This document shows positions 54,869 through 64,000 of a DNA stretch of 64,000 nt, one piece after another. Source of the DNA: Symbiodinium natans (taxonomy: Eukaryota > Sar > Dinophyceae > Suessiales > Symbiodiniaceae). The stretch is taken from NCBI GenBank assembly GCA_905221605.1, contig CAJNDS010001001.1, forward strand, positions 1,666,497 to 1,730,496, given 5' to 3'. The notes beneath the pieces are model-generated. The model was given only the letters and a program-made list of their open reading frames with translations, did no database searches and was not told the origin of the DNA. A program made the position numbers and the translations under genes. Position 1 is the first letter of the stretch, and every line of letters begins with the position of its first letter.

Positions 54869-55106
54869 GTTTAGGGTTCAGGGTTTAGGGCTTAGGGCTT
54901 AGGCCTTAGGGTTGAGGGCTGAAGGTTGAGGGTTTAGGGTTGAGGGTTGAGGGTTTAGGGTGGAGGGAATTCGGCAACATTCGGTGCCCTGTGACTCCCT
55001 TAGGAGTGTTCTAGAGCAGAGGGGGAGAATGGGAAGAAAACCCTGCACGCCCGCACCAGGTTCGCCCTGTCACCTCCCATCCATCTTCTTGTGTTGAGCC
55101 GATCAG

Positions 55107-55214
55107 GTCCCAAAGGAGGACTTACCTCAGATGCGTTGGAAAGAGGAATACGAGGAGGCCTTGCTCTGTGCGTTGGGGGAGGGTTCTAGCAAGCGCTTTG
55201 ATGAAAGGGATTAG
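55107..55214 (+). CDS. Candidate 3' exon, strong
   Basis: Acceptor GATCAG|GTCCCA. 35 codons to TAG containing EDLPQMRWKEEYEEALLCAL then GEGSSKRFDERD. Confidence 0.5.
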   Translation, partial: VPKEDLPQMRWKEEYEEALLCALGEGSSKRFDERD

Positions 55215-55414
55215 GGTCTCGGGTTGAGGGTTTAGGGTTTAAGGTTTAGGGTTTAGGGTTTAGGCGCAGCGTACTATTGGCTGCTATTCTCATACTATCG
55301 GGTGTGGAGCGGGCATGCAGAGAGAGCTTGTCCACAGCAGCTGCCCACAACCCCCCCCCCCCCCCTAAACCTCCTAAACCCAAAGCAAACCCCAAACCCC
55401 AAGCCCTGCAAGAG

Positions 55415-55522
55415 GCACACGCGGAAAATCGGCGCAAGCTTCCGGAAGACCAGCGCCCTGAAGTGTGCGGAGCTGAGGGTTCTTGTGAGCCCCAAATGCC
55501 CAGAGAACCCAGTTCCCTTTAA
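55415..55522 (+). CDS. Candidate exon
   Basis: AG|GC acceptor (CAAGAG|GCACAC). Contains AHAENRRKLPEDQRPEVCGA, TAA at 55520. An alternative frame is open. Confidence 0.35.
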   Translation, partial: AHAENRRKLPEDQRPEVCGAEGSCEPQMPREPSSL

Positions 55523-55540
55523 GCGATGGAATGGATGTAT

Positions 55541-55682
55541 CCCAATCTATATATATATATGTGTATATATATATATATGTGTATATATATGTATACATAT
55601 ACACACCATGTTCTTTTTCATTACATACATACGTACGTACGCACATACATATATAGATAAACACACACACACACACACACAC
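55541..55682 (+). repeat. TA/TG and CA microsatellites
   Basis: (TATG)n runs then a (CA)n tract, with TACGTACG words. Confidence 0.9.
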
Positions 55683-55704
55683 ACCTTGACTTGCTTGGGT
55701 CTAG

Positions 55705-55805
55705 CATTTGGGGTGATTCGGGTCCGGGACATGTGTGTTGACTTTGCTGCTAATCGCTTAGCAAGCCAGGGCTCCGAGTCTTGTGTGAGGCGACATTCTC
55801 AGTGA
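55705..55805 (+). CDS. Candidate 3' exon
   Basis: Acceptor GGTCTAG. Contains VIRVRDMCVDFAANRLASQG then SESCVRRHSQ, TGA. Confidence 0.4.
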
Positions 55806-56144
55806 ACGGGTATAACCACAGCCTTCTGGGCTTTTTTCGGGTCCCTGCTGTAGGTAGTTTTCGGATAGCCCAGACACCCAACAAGGGCCAATAGCTCAGA
55901 TGCCTCATGCTGCCAATCAAGGATCCAGCCAAAGTACACGCTGGCCGCGAACTTGGTCCCCCCAAAGAAAAAGTGGCGTTTCTTCCGTGCTCCTAGAGAG
56001 CCTCGAGCGCCTTCACTACGGAGTTTGCCTCCCTCAGCCCTAAACCCTGAACCCTAAGCCCTAAGCCCTAAGCCCTAAGCCCTAAGAGCCCCTAAGCCCT
56101 AAAAAAAATCCCTAAGCCCCTAAGCCCTAAGCCCTAAACCCCAA

Positions 56145-56146
<2 letters not shown>

Positions 56147-56186
<40 letters not shown>

Positions 56187-56196
56187 AAAAAAAAAA
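56147..56196 (+). repeat. Poly-C tract joined to poly-A
   Basis: About 27 C followed by about 20 A, right before an acceptor CCCAG. A clean C-to-A switch. Confidence 0.95.
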
Positions 56197-56201
56197 CCCA
56201 G

Positions 56202-56298
56202 AGGTTGTGAACTCGAAGCCCGAGCTGCTGGCTTGTGTGGCTCATTGGAACCCTTTCCGTTCCTGGGTCGGACCTTGGGATGCTTGTGCATCTTCCAT
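56202..56298 (+). CDS. Candidate internal exon
   Basis: Donor TCCAT|GTAGGG. Contains NSKPELLACVAHWNPFRSWV then GPWDAC. Confidence 0.45.
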
Positions 56299-56373
56299 GT
56301 AGGGCTTGGGGGTTAGGGGTTTGGGGTTTTGGTCTAGGTTTGGGGGTTCAGGGTTTAGGGTTTGGGGTTTGGG

Positions 56374-56463
56374 GTTAATGGGGTTAATGGGGTTAATGGG
56401 GTTAATGGGGTTAATGGGGTTAATGGGGTTAATGGGGTTAATGGGGTTGATGGGGTTAATGGA
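56374..56463 (+). repeat. TTAATGGGG array
   Basis: About ten 9-bp GGGTTAATG units with one GTTGATG unit, inside G-rich sequence. Confidence 0.9.
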
Positions 56464-57667
56464 GGCCTGAAGATAACGCGGCCAATGTTCCCGAGGGTCT
56501 CGTAACCTATTCTTTGGGATGCCCTAAACCCTAAACCCTAAACCCGAAACCCGAAACCCGAAACCCTAAACCCTAAACCCTAACCCTAAACCCTAAACCC
56601 TAAACCCGAAACCCTAAACCCTAAACCTGGTTTTGGGCTCACGAACGACCCAGGTTCCCAGACCTTTGCCTGGGTGGATGCGGGTGCTGCAAGGTCCGGG
56701 CGCATGTTGCGTTGAATGGGCGGGGAGGGGGCCGGGGGGTGGGTTCCCAAAATTAGCATTTAGGAAGTTTAGGGTTTAGGGTTTATAGTGTTTACGTTTA
56801 GGAAGTTTAGGGTTGGTAGTGTTTGCGTTCAGGAAGTTTTGGGTTTACAGTGTTGATAACGTTTGGAAGTTGAGAGGCTTGTAAGGGTACCTGTGGGAAT
56901 GTGGGCCTTTCTATCCAAACACTCTGAACCCTGAATCCACACTAGGGAACTCCCTAAACCCTAAACCCTAAACCCTAAACCCTAAACCCTAAACCCTAAA
57001 CCCTACTGCCCACATGATTCCACTTCCCAGGGAAAGCAAGATCGACTACGGCTTTCCAGGCGGACGACTCCAGATGCAGACTCAGAGAGCCCACTGTTCC
57101 TTACTTGTGGAGTATATACTCTAAGTTCCTAAACCCTAAACCCTAAACCCCTAACCCCTAAACCCTAAACCCCTAAACCCCTAAACCCTAAACCCCTAAA
57201 CCCTAAACCCAAAACCCAAAACCCTAAACCCTACTAAGGCATGCTCCGTGATTCAAATGCACTGGGCTCTCCATGATCACACAAACCGAGGGCTGTGGTT
57301 CAGGGTCTCAGGGTTAGGTTACTGAGAAGAACCGCAAGAGAAGGTCGACCATGGGTTTAGGGTTTAGGGTTTAGGGTTTAGGGTTTAGGGGTTAGGGGTT
57401 TAGGGTTTAGGGTAACAACAGCAGGAGCACGAACAGCAGTCAGCACTAGCCGGAACAGCAGTAGCGGGTCGCAATGTCAGAATCGCAGTCAAAGTAGCAA
57501 TCGCCAGGTTCGTGATAGCAGTCATACAAGGGGTTTAGGGTTCAGTTTAGGGTTTAGGGTTTAGGGTTTAGGGTTTAGGGTTTGCACTACGTGTCAGAAT
57601 GTCCAAACATCCTGGCCAAGGTTTGTAGGCTGGAGCGCCTTGCAGTTGCAACGGTGCTGAGCCCAAT

Positions 57668-57790
57668 CCCTAAACTCCCTAGACTCCCAAAACTCCCTAA
57701 ACTCCCTAAACTCCCTAAACTCCCTCAACCCCCTAAACTCCCTAAACTCCCTAAACTCCCTAAATTCCCTAAGGTCCCTAAACTTAAACC
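57668..57790 (+). repeat. CCCTAAACT array
   Basis: 9-bp CCCTAAACT units, another telomere-like variant. The preceding 57582-57665 has an exon-like frame (HYVSECPNILAKVCRLERLA). Confidence 0.9.
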
Positions 57791-57799
57791 TCAACCCCC

Positions 57800-58048
57800 A
57801 ACCCTACGTAAACCCTAAACCCTAAACCCTAAACCCTAAACCCCAAACCCTAAACCCTAAAGCCTCAACCCTAAACCCTAAACCCTAAACCCTCAAGGCT
57901 CAACCCTAAACCCTAAACCCTAAACCCTAAACCCTAAACCCTAAACCCTAAACCCTAAACCCTAAACCCTAAACCCTAAGCCCTAAACCCTAAACCCTAA
58001 ACCCTAAACCCTAAAGCCTAAACCCTAAACCCTAAAGCCTCAACCCTA
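57800..58048 (+). repeat. CCCTAAA tract
   Basis: About 240 bp, near-perfect units with AAAGCCTCAACCCTAAA interruptions. Confidence 0.95.
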
Positions 58049-58072
58049 GCTTCTGCTTCCAGGGGGCTCCAG

Positions 58073-58148
58073 GCCGATCGTGTTACCCAGCTGCCCGCCC
58101 TGGAGCCTTTGCGTCAGGAGCTGAGATGCCGCGGGATGCATCGCCTGG
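58073..58148 (+). CDS. Candidate internal exon
   Basis: AG|GC acceptor (CTCCAG|GCCGAT), donor CCTGG|GTCTAGGG. Contains DRVTQLPALEPLRQELRCRG. Confidence 0.55.
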
Positions 58149-58288
58149 GTCTAGGGTTTAGGGTTTAGGGCTAGGGTTTCGGGTTTAGGGTTTAGGGTTT
58201 AGGGTTTAGGGCTAGGGTTTCGGGTTTAGGGTTTGGGGTATAGGGTTTAGGGTTCAGGGTTCAGGGGGCCTCGAGCAGACTCTTAAAG

Positions 58289-58390
58289 GTCGGACGGCGG
58301 ATGTGGATAATATTCGACTTCCGCGACAAGCTCAAGCGCTTGGAGCACGGCACGACGTACGACTCCTCCGTGTTGCTAGGCGGTTGGGGG
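58289..58390 (+). CDS. Candidate internal exon, strong
   Basis: Acceptor TAAAG|GTCGGA. The frame reads RRMWIIFDFRDKLKRLEHGT then TYDSSVLLGGW. An AG|GC donor at 58379 is an alternative end. Unrecognised. Confidence 0.5.
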
Positions 58391-58804
58391 GTTTCATTTC
58401 TCTGTGGTGCTTTACTGTAGCTTTAGATCCTTTGCCTTTTTGGGTTAATCGGGTTTCTGAATAAGGCAGCTAAAAATTTCATTATGGCTACCCTGCTAAG
58501 TGCAGCCAAGATCTCGGAGCTTCTAAGTAGGGTTTAGGGTTTTCTGTTTTGGGGCTCAGGGGTTCTGGTTGAGGGTTGAAGGTTGAGGGTTCAGAGTTTA
58601 GGGTTGAGGGTTTAGGGTTAGAACCCACTGAAGGTCATGGCTTAGGTTCAGAGTTTATGGGGTTAGTTTTTTTTTCTCCTGGTTTTCTCATGTTCTAGCT
58701 AGCGCTAGTCAAGCAGCTCGTCATGCGACAGACAAATACCCACCCGCCCATCGACTCTCTCAACATTCCTCTCCCCTAACATGTGGAACACACTCAAAAG
58801 GTTT

Positions 58805-58841
58805 GTTTGTATGTATGTATGTATGTATGTATGTATGTATG

Positions 58842-58885
<44 letters not shown>
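58805..58885 (+). repeat. (GTAT)n and (TA)n microsatellite
   Basis: About nine GTAT units, then TA and TG dinucleotides. Confidence 0.95.
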
Positions 58886-59079
58886 CAAATTTCAGAGGCT
58901 TGAGGGTAGAGGTTGCAAAGCTTGTAGCACTTCCGGCACGTTACTTTGTAGCGTGCCCAAACAGGGACCGTACATTGAGAGAGCACGGCTCATGTTATGC
59001 CGGTTTAGGGTTTAGGGTTTAGGGTTTAGGGTTTCGGGTTTGGGGTTTAGGGTTTAGGGTTTATGGTGAACCTGCGCAG

Positions 59080-59222
59080 GAGGGCGAGAAGGCGTGTTGC
59101 TCTATGCCCTCTGGTTCCAATGGGCCATCGGACGCTACCTAGCCGAGAAGGTTATGGACGATGAGCAAAGCATCATCGCATCCCGTCAGCAAGTTGCGAA
59201 GCATCCGACACTCCTTCACATG
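59080..59222 (+). CDS. Candidate internal exon, strong
   Basis: Acceptor TGCGCAG|GAGGGC, donor ACATG|GTGCGT. Contains GVLLYALWFQWAIGRYLAEK, VMDDEQSIIASRQQVAKHP and TLLHM. At 143 nt one of the longest islands; hydrophobic/charged pattern suggests helices. Unrecognised. The foldback at 59230 starts just inside the following intron. Confidence 0.6.
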
Positions 59223-59229
59223 GTGCGTG

Positions 59230-59310
59230 CTTGGAGGTTCATGGGTACTTGGTAAGTAGGGATACATTCTAGGTAGGGCAACTAATCAGTCGCAAATGAG
59301 GCCTCAAGTA
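59230..59310 (+). mobile_element. Foldback element, short copy
   Basis: Left arm GCTTGGAGGTTCATGGGTAC; right arm reduced to GGCCTCAAGTA. 81 bp. Confidence 0.55.
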
Positions 59311-59485
59311 ACCCTACACCCTAAGCCAGAAACCCTAAGCCCTAAACCAGAAACCCTAAACCTAAACCCTAAACCCTAAACCCTAAACCCTAAACCCTAA
59401 ACCCTAAACCCTAAACCCTAAACCCCAAATCCCCTAACCCCTAAACCCCAAACCCCTAGACCCTAAGCTGCCCTGAAAAGAGCAG

Positions 59486-59571
59486 GCCGAGATTTGGTGG
59501 GCGGGCAGCTTCCGGATCGAAGGCCCTGGCGAGATGATTGGGGCAAGCAAGGTCACGTCCACGAATCACTC
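59486..59571 (+). CDS. Candidate internal exon
   Basis: AG|GC acceptor (GAGCAG|GCCGAG). Contains AEIWWAGSFRIEGPGEMIGA then SKVTSTNHS. Donor GC at 59572 or GT at 59552. A second open frame exists. Confidence 0.45.
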
Positions 59572-59662
59572 GCCACGCCCTAAACCCTAAAGCCTCAACC
59601 CAAAACCCCAAACCCTAAACCCGAAACCCTAAACCATAAACCCTCAACCCTAAACCTGCCAG

Positions 59663-59782
59663 GCCTCTACGGAATGAGCTGGCCCGAAGTGCTCGCGCAG
59701 ATGCTCATGGCAGACGCACCCGCCGGCACGGGCGGCACCGCCGAGTCGCTCCTGCGCCTCAGGGGCACCTATTACTTTGTGG
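59663..59782 (+). CDS. Candidate internal exon, strong
   Basis: AG|GC acceptor (TGCCAG|GCCTCT), donor TGTGG|GTTTAGGG. Contains YGMSWPEVLAQMLMADAPAG, TGGTAESLLRLRG and TYYF. Unrecognised but clearly protein-like. Confidence 0.6.
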
Positions 59783-60345
59783 GTTTAGGGTTTAGGGTTC
59801 AGGGTTTAGGGTTTCGGGATTAGGGATTGGGGATTTTGGTCGCCCAGTGGTGCACTTTTCCCTGTATTTGGTTCAAGGCCCCCTCTTAAAGTAAGCAAGC
59901 CCAAAAAGGGTGCCCTCATTATCACATGGTTGCTGGGCTACTCAGATTATGAGTTTTCTTTAGTTTCGTTTTTAAAACAAATTTCGTTTATGCAAGAACG
60001 TGATTGTTTTGTTTTTTCGTGTCTTTGTGGCTTTTGAGTATTTTGACAAGAAGAACATGATTGCTAAGCTGTGGTAGCTTCGCATCTCTGATGACGTGAT
60101 AAGATGCTTGGCGGTTTCGCATCTTCACTTGTGCTTTTGAATTGAATACAAGTGCTATTCTGATGATTCAGGCTCTTTCGAATTGTGTTCTTGACCTCTC
60201 CCTGCTGTCATGTGTGACTGAGGCTGATGTTTCGTTCAAACAGATGCCGATTGGCCCGATATAATCCTGATCACCCGTACACAAACCAATAGAACCCACA
60301 AACATCTTACATTTGTCGCAGCCTCCCCTAAACCCTAAACCCCAA

Positions 60346-60396
60346 GCACATAGCCCGCAGCCCCGAGGTACGCGAGCAGTCTTGGCCGTTGGTTTG
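60346..60396 (+). CDS. Candidate internal exon
   Basis: Donor GTTTG|GTGAGC. Encodes HIARSPEVREQSWPLVW. Confidence 0.4.
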
Positions 60397-60469
60397 GTGA
60401 GCATCCGAAGCTCGGACCTTGACTCTTTGGTTTGTATGGGTTTATATTGGGTTGACATGCTTTTTCGGG

Positions 60470-60560
60470 GTTTATATGGTTTATATGGTTTATATGGTTT
60501 ATATGGTTTATATGGTTTATATGGTTTATATGGTTTATATGGTGTTATGGGGTTTACAGG
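60470..60560 (+). repeat. TTTATATGG array
   Basis: Nine 9-bp units GGTTTATAT. Frames give repeated YGL or KPY and are artefacts. Confidence 0.95.
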
Positions 60561-60735
60561 GTTTATATTGGGTTGACATGGTTTTGATGGGTATATATGG
60601 TTCTTCTGGGGGAACCAAAACCCAAGTCCCTCAAGCCTGCACCCCCAAACCCCTTGCATGAGGAGCTTGATTTGGCGCATCCTGGCGGCAGTATATGATG
60701 TGTCGAGAACCCTGATCCCTGAATCCTAACGGCTC

Positions 60736-60866
60736 TACTTGAAGATTCATCAGGGTGCGTATGCAAGAAGGGGGAGAGGGTTATAGGTGGCCTAAATTAG
60801 GGTTTTTTTTGCCATAGTTACCCTACTCATAGCTCTACATACATGTACCCGACTGAACCTTCAGGA
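60736..60866 (+). mobile_element. Foldback element, diverged copy
   Basis: Arms TACTTGAAGATTCATCAGGG and TACCCGACTGAACCTTCAGG; interior GCCATAGTTACCCTACTCAT identifies the family. Confidence 0.6.
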
Positions 60867-60899
60867 AAACCCTAAACCCTAAACCCTAAGCCCGGCAAG

Positions 60900-60978
60900 G
60901 GTGAGCGTGCGACATTGCCCAGGCAACACGGGCAAGTTCTGGGTACCATTTGGAGAAAATCTTGAGCTCCTTGGATTG
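60900..60978 (+). CDS. Candidate internal exon
   Basis: Acceptor GGCAAG. Contains RHCPGNTGKFWVPFGENLEL. GC donor at 60979 lies three bases before an in-frame TAA. Confidence 0.45.
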
Positions 60979-61186
60979 GCATAAACTACCCTAAGCCCCA
61001 AACCCTACACCCTACACGCTTTTAACCCCTAAACCCTTTCATCTATTTGCTATGATGGTTACTCTTTGGTGTTGTTTTGCTATTGCGTCCTATTGGTTTA
61101 ATTATGGGGTGTGTTTGTCTTGCTCGTATCATTGTAGCTCTTGTCGTTGTGGCTACGTACTCTGCTGGCACTCCATGCTCTCTCAG

Positions 61187-61253
61187 GCTGCAGGAGACGA
61201 AGATCGTCAACCAGCTGAACGATGAGCACCTGGAGCGGATCATGCGCCTCTGA
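61187..61253 (+). CDS. Candidate exon, helical, strong acceptor
   Basis: Pyrimidine-rich CTCTCTCAG|GCTGCA acceptor (AG|GC). Reads QETKIVNQLNDEHLERIMRL, then TGA; a GC donor at 61246 could precede the stop. Confidence 0.55.
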
Positions 61254-61494
61254 CCTCGAACCTTAGCAGTTGCGGGGTTCAGGGTTCCCTAAACCCTAAA
61301 CCCTAAACCCTAAACCCTAAACCCCAAACCCCAAACCCCAAACCCCAAACCCCAAACCCCAAACCCCAAACCCCAAACCCCAAACCCTAAACCCTAAACC
61401 CTAAACCCTAAACCCTAAAGCCCTAAACCCCAAACCCTAAGCCCTAAACCCTAGGGTGCTTCCGAGAATCCCATATATTTTCTGCCAAGCGCAG

Positions 61495-61601
61495 GGCTCT
61501 TCTGCATATGAAGCCCGGAGCCCGAGTGAGTCGCCGTGTCCAGTGCCCACACTCAGGTACGGATATGTCTGTGCCAACAAGCAGCTGCTTGGAGTTGACT
61601 G
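61495..61601 (+). CDS. Candidate internal exon, strong
   Basis: Acceptor AGCGCAG|GGCTCT, donor GACTG|GTGAAG just before TGA. Contains YEARSPSESPCPVPTLRYGY then VCANKQLLGVD. Confidence 0.5.
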
Positions 61602-61859
61602 GTGAAGAGACATCCTTGAACTAGCACTATCATGGGTCCCCTGGTCCCTTACTACCCCCCTCTATACTCCCCCCCACCCCCCCCCCAAGGTCCCCCCATA
61701 ACTAAGGCTATTTTGGGGAAATTAAGCCTAATTAAGGTTCTTCTGAGGGGGGAACCTGGGGCTTGATCTCTCCGAGGATTCCGAGATTGGTGGCTTCGTG
61801 TGAAAGCTACAAGCGCAAGAAGCTCGCGGCTGCCAGCAAAAGTGTGCGCGCCTGCGCTG

Positions 61860-61995
61860 ACCCTAAACCCTAAACCCTAAACCCTAAACCCTAAACCCTA
61901 AACCCTAAACCCTAAACCCTAAACCCTAAACCCTAAACCCTAAACCCTAAACCCTAAACCCTGAACCCTGAACCCTGAACCCTAAACCCTAAACC
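61860..61995 (+). repeat. CCCTAAA array
   Basis: About 17 units, the last few CCCTGAA. Confidence 0.95.
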
Positions 61996-62033
61996 GCTTG
62001 CTGGTGCTTTGTGGTGCCGCTGCGGCCTCCTTC

Positions 62034-62156
62034 CACTTGGAGGTTCAGGGTACTTGTAACCCCAACTATATCTGTACTTATAAGCCCCCCTACATCCTCT
62101 GAGTAGGTTATGTGTAGACTCGTAATTGGGGTAATAAGTGCCCATGAACCTCCAAG
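62034..62156 (+). mobile_element. Foldback element filling most of a short intron
   Basis: Arms CACTTGGAGGTTCAGGGTAC and GTGCCCATGAACCTCCAAG. Only about 10 bp separate its right end from the acceptor CTTCCAG at 62161-62167. Confidence 0.75.
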
Positions 62157-62167
62157 CAGACTTCCAG

Positions 62168-62198
62168 AATTTCAGAACACTCATCAGCCATCTGCAAG
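62168..62198 (+). CDS. Candidate short internal exon
   Basis: Acceptor GACTTCCAG, donor TGCAAG|GTGACC. Encodes NFRTLISHLQ. At 31 nt it is short. Confidence 0.35.
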
Positions 62199-62450
62199 GT
62201 GACCACAGCATCGCGCAGTGAGCTTGGCGGAACGAGGACTTGAGTACCTGAGCTTGCAGCAGAGAGAAGCACACCACCACACGCACCCACCCGCCCAGCC
62301 CCACACACCCACACACCCACCCACTCACCCCCCCACCCACCCACCCACACCCTCGCGCACACACGCCGGCCCGCCCGCCCGAACGTGCGACGCACACCAT
62401 CATGGATGATGAGATTGGGTCTTTTGGCTCTGGCATTTTGGCTCTGGCAG

Positions 62451-62547
62451 GAAATACAGCGGCGGCACCGACGATCGCGTGCAAACTGCAGCGGCTTTCG
62501 TCACTCTCCTACGTGAGCTTGGAGAGGACAGTTCTCACGAGCCATGA
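62451..62547 (+). CDS. Candidate exon, strong
   Basis: Acceptor TCTGGCAG|GAAATA. Contains SGGTDDRVQTAAAFVTLLRE then LGEDSSHEP, TGA; GC donor at 62541 possible. Confidence 0.5.
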
Positions 62548-62890
62548 AGAGGGTGACAGACGGTGACGGACGTTTTTCTACTTACCTGAGGTATGTGGTG
62601 TGGCTTCGAGCGTAGTGGCTTCCCTCTTTTCACACGCTAGTCGAAAGTCAGTTGCGCTCCTGCTTTGAATTTTGGATGGGCACCCTATGCCAACGCCGAA
62701 TACAAGCCCTAAGCCCCATTGATCCCTATTGATCCGACGGCGCATGTACTAGCAGTGCAGGTGGCGTACCTAGAAGCCCGAAGCCCCAGCCACACCCCAG
62801 ACATCTGCAGCTTGCGTTCTTAAACCCTAAACCCTAAAACCCTAAACCCTAAACCCTACACCCCAAAACCCTAAGCCCTTGATTCCTCAG

Positions 62891-62953
62891 GACGAGAAGG
62901 AAGTGACATCCGTGCGGGACGGCCTTGCTCACTACATGGAGTGCTTTGAGGTG
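62891..62953 (+). CDS. Candidate internal exon, strong
   Basis: Acceptor ATTCCTCAG|GACGAG, donor GAGGTG|GTGAGG. Encodes DEKEVTSVRDGLAHYMECFE. Confidence 0.55.
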
Positions 62954-62974
62954 GTGAGGGCTTGGGGAAGATGA

Positions 62975-63272
62975 AGGCCTAAACCCTAAACCCTAAACCC
63001 TAAACCCTAAACCCTAAACCCTAAACCCTAAACCCTAAACCCTAAACCCTAAACCCTAAACCCTAAACCCTAAACCCTAAACCCTAAACCCTAAACCCTA
63101 AACCCTAAACCGTAAAACCTAAACCCTAAACCCTAAACCCTAAACCCTAAACCCTAAACCCTAAACCCTAAACCCTAAACCCTAAACCCTAAACCCTAAA
63201 CCCTAAACCCTAAACCCTAAACCCTAAACCCTAAACCCTAAACCCTAAACCCTAAACACCCTAAACCCTACA
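62975..63272 (+). repeat. Longest CCCTAAA array in the window
   Basis: About 290 bp with only a CCGTAAAACCTAAA break and a CACCCTAAA near the end. Confidence 0.97.
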
Positions 63273-63286
63273 CCGCGAGAGAGCAG

Positions 63287-63350
63287 GGCCCTGTGGCAGT
63301 CGTCAGGCTCAGATCAACCGCTCCAAAACATGACGGCGACTTCGGCGCCA
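63287..63350 (+). CDS. Candidate internal exon
   Basis: Acceptor GAGCAG, donor GCCAC|GTGAGG. Encodes GPVAVVRLRSTAPKHDGDFG. Confidence 0.45.
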
Positions 63351-63633
63351 CGTGAGGCTGGGCATTGCTTGAGGGTTTGATTTCCACAAGCTTCTCGGTG
63401 GCTTTGGTTCGCGTTGCGTGGGTGCAGCTAGTCTTTCGCAAGTTCACGAGCAGGATAAGGTATGAAGTATAGCAGAAGCTGAATCTAAAATTTGCGTGAG
63501 ACGTTTCTTTGTTGAAAAAACAGACTGGCCTGCAGCCTCTGACATGGAGAGCTGAGTCGAGGTCCTGGAGGAAGACTCCTATTCTTGCAGTAGAAGGAGG
63601 GGGTTTAGGAGGGGGTTTAGGGTTTAGGGTCAG

Positions 63634-63727
63634 CTAGTCTGTCCGATGTCGATGACATGCTACTGCAGGAGGGCAGAGCTAATTTTAACGCTACGCGACC
63701 CGCCTCGGCCCGGCCCAGCGTATCCGC
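63634..63727 (+). CDS. Candidate internal exon, its 3' half duplicated at 21.7 kb
   Basis: Acceptor TCAG|CTAGTC, donor CCGC|GTGAGC. Contains LSDVDDMLLQEGRANFNATR then PASARPSVS. The 3' half and donor recur at 21726. Confidence 0.5.
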
Positions 63728-63782
63728 GTGAGCATGGTGATTCCGCAGCGCCCAAGTCGCTGGACCCCAAGCAATAAGGGTT

Positions 63783-63786
63783 GGGT

Positions 63787-63825
<39 letters not shown>

Positions 63826-63830
63826 GGTTC
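63783..63830 (+). repeat. GGGTTGA array
   Basis: Seven or so GGGTTGA units, a TTTAGGG variant homogenised locally; TTTAGGG-like G-rich sequence continues to the window end. Confidence 0.9.
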
Positions 63831-64000
63831 CGGGTTTATGGTTTATGGTTTGGGGTTTGGGGTTGAGGGTTAGTTTAGGGTCAAGGTTCACGCTTTGGGG
63901 TTGAGGGTTTTTTTGGGTTTAGGGTTCGGCTTGGAGTGATCGTAGGGTTGAGCCAGGCCCCTTAAGGTTTAAGGCGACTCTTCGCCAGGGTGGGGTGGGG

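Noticed and set aside
60168-60680. 170-codon minus-strand frame with KPY repeats
   Set aside because: Translation of the TTTATATGG array.
62975-63272. A true chromosome end
   Set aside because: Unique sequence lies on both sides and tracts of both orientations occur throughout the window; these are interstitial.

Overview
The window looks like nuclear DNA of a dinoflagellate. The clues are plant-type telomere motifs (CCCTAAA/TTTAGGG) scattered throughout, spliceosomal introns of GC-AG as well as GT-AG type whose two ends share a short direct repeat (AG|GC...AG|GC), short GC-rich exons, and a retroelement with an RT-RNase H of dinoflagellate character. I cannot assign a genus. No rRNA, tRNA, CRISPR array or bacterial operon is visible. 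All supported genes read on the + strand.

Left end (1-4.5 kb): the last five exons of a TtcA-like PP-loop tRNA-thiolation enzyme (159-1537), rebuilt across four introns in continuous frame. A second, unidentified gene follows, with six phase-compatible exons (1875-4497) and one membrane segment. From 4.5 to 9.2 kb only isolated exon-like blocks and repeats are seen. At 9321-11391 lies a complete three-exon SLC43/LAT3-like major facilitator transporter of 495 codons, whose exons join in frame through GC-AG introns.

Middle (12-42 kb): dozens of exon-like islands of 40-150 bp separated by intronic repeats. The island products are mostly charged or coiled-coil-like and I do not recognise them. 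Telomere-like tracts commonly flank an island as CCCTAAA upstream and TTTAGGG downstream, so the intron between two islands starts G-rich and ends C-rich, like a terminal inverted repeat. Some introns instead carry compact foldback elements. The best family has arms like TACTTGGAGGTTCATGGGTA and is about 112 bp long. Other features are a C-rich minisatellite (22.4-23.3 kb), an AT-rich island bracketed by one repeat family (25.5-26.3 kb), and many microsatellites.

42.5-46.3 kb: a retroelement with three overlapping ORFs (small Cys/TM ORF, gag-like ORF1, RT-RNase H ORF2). ORF1 and ORF2 overlap by ATGA, and ORF2 runs into a 100-N assembly gap (46337-46436). A 60-bp tandem repeat and a long (GTA)n/(TAC)n palindrome follow.

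Right end (47-64 kb): further exon-like islands, densest at 52.7-63.7 kb. In several of them a GT or GC donor lies just before an apparent stop, which suits internal exons of one or a few long genes. The unifying theme is repeat-driven intron architecture: telomere-like tracts and small foldbacks make up much of the intron sequence.
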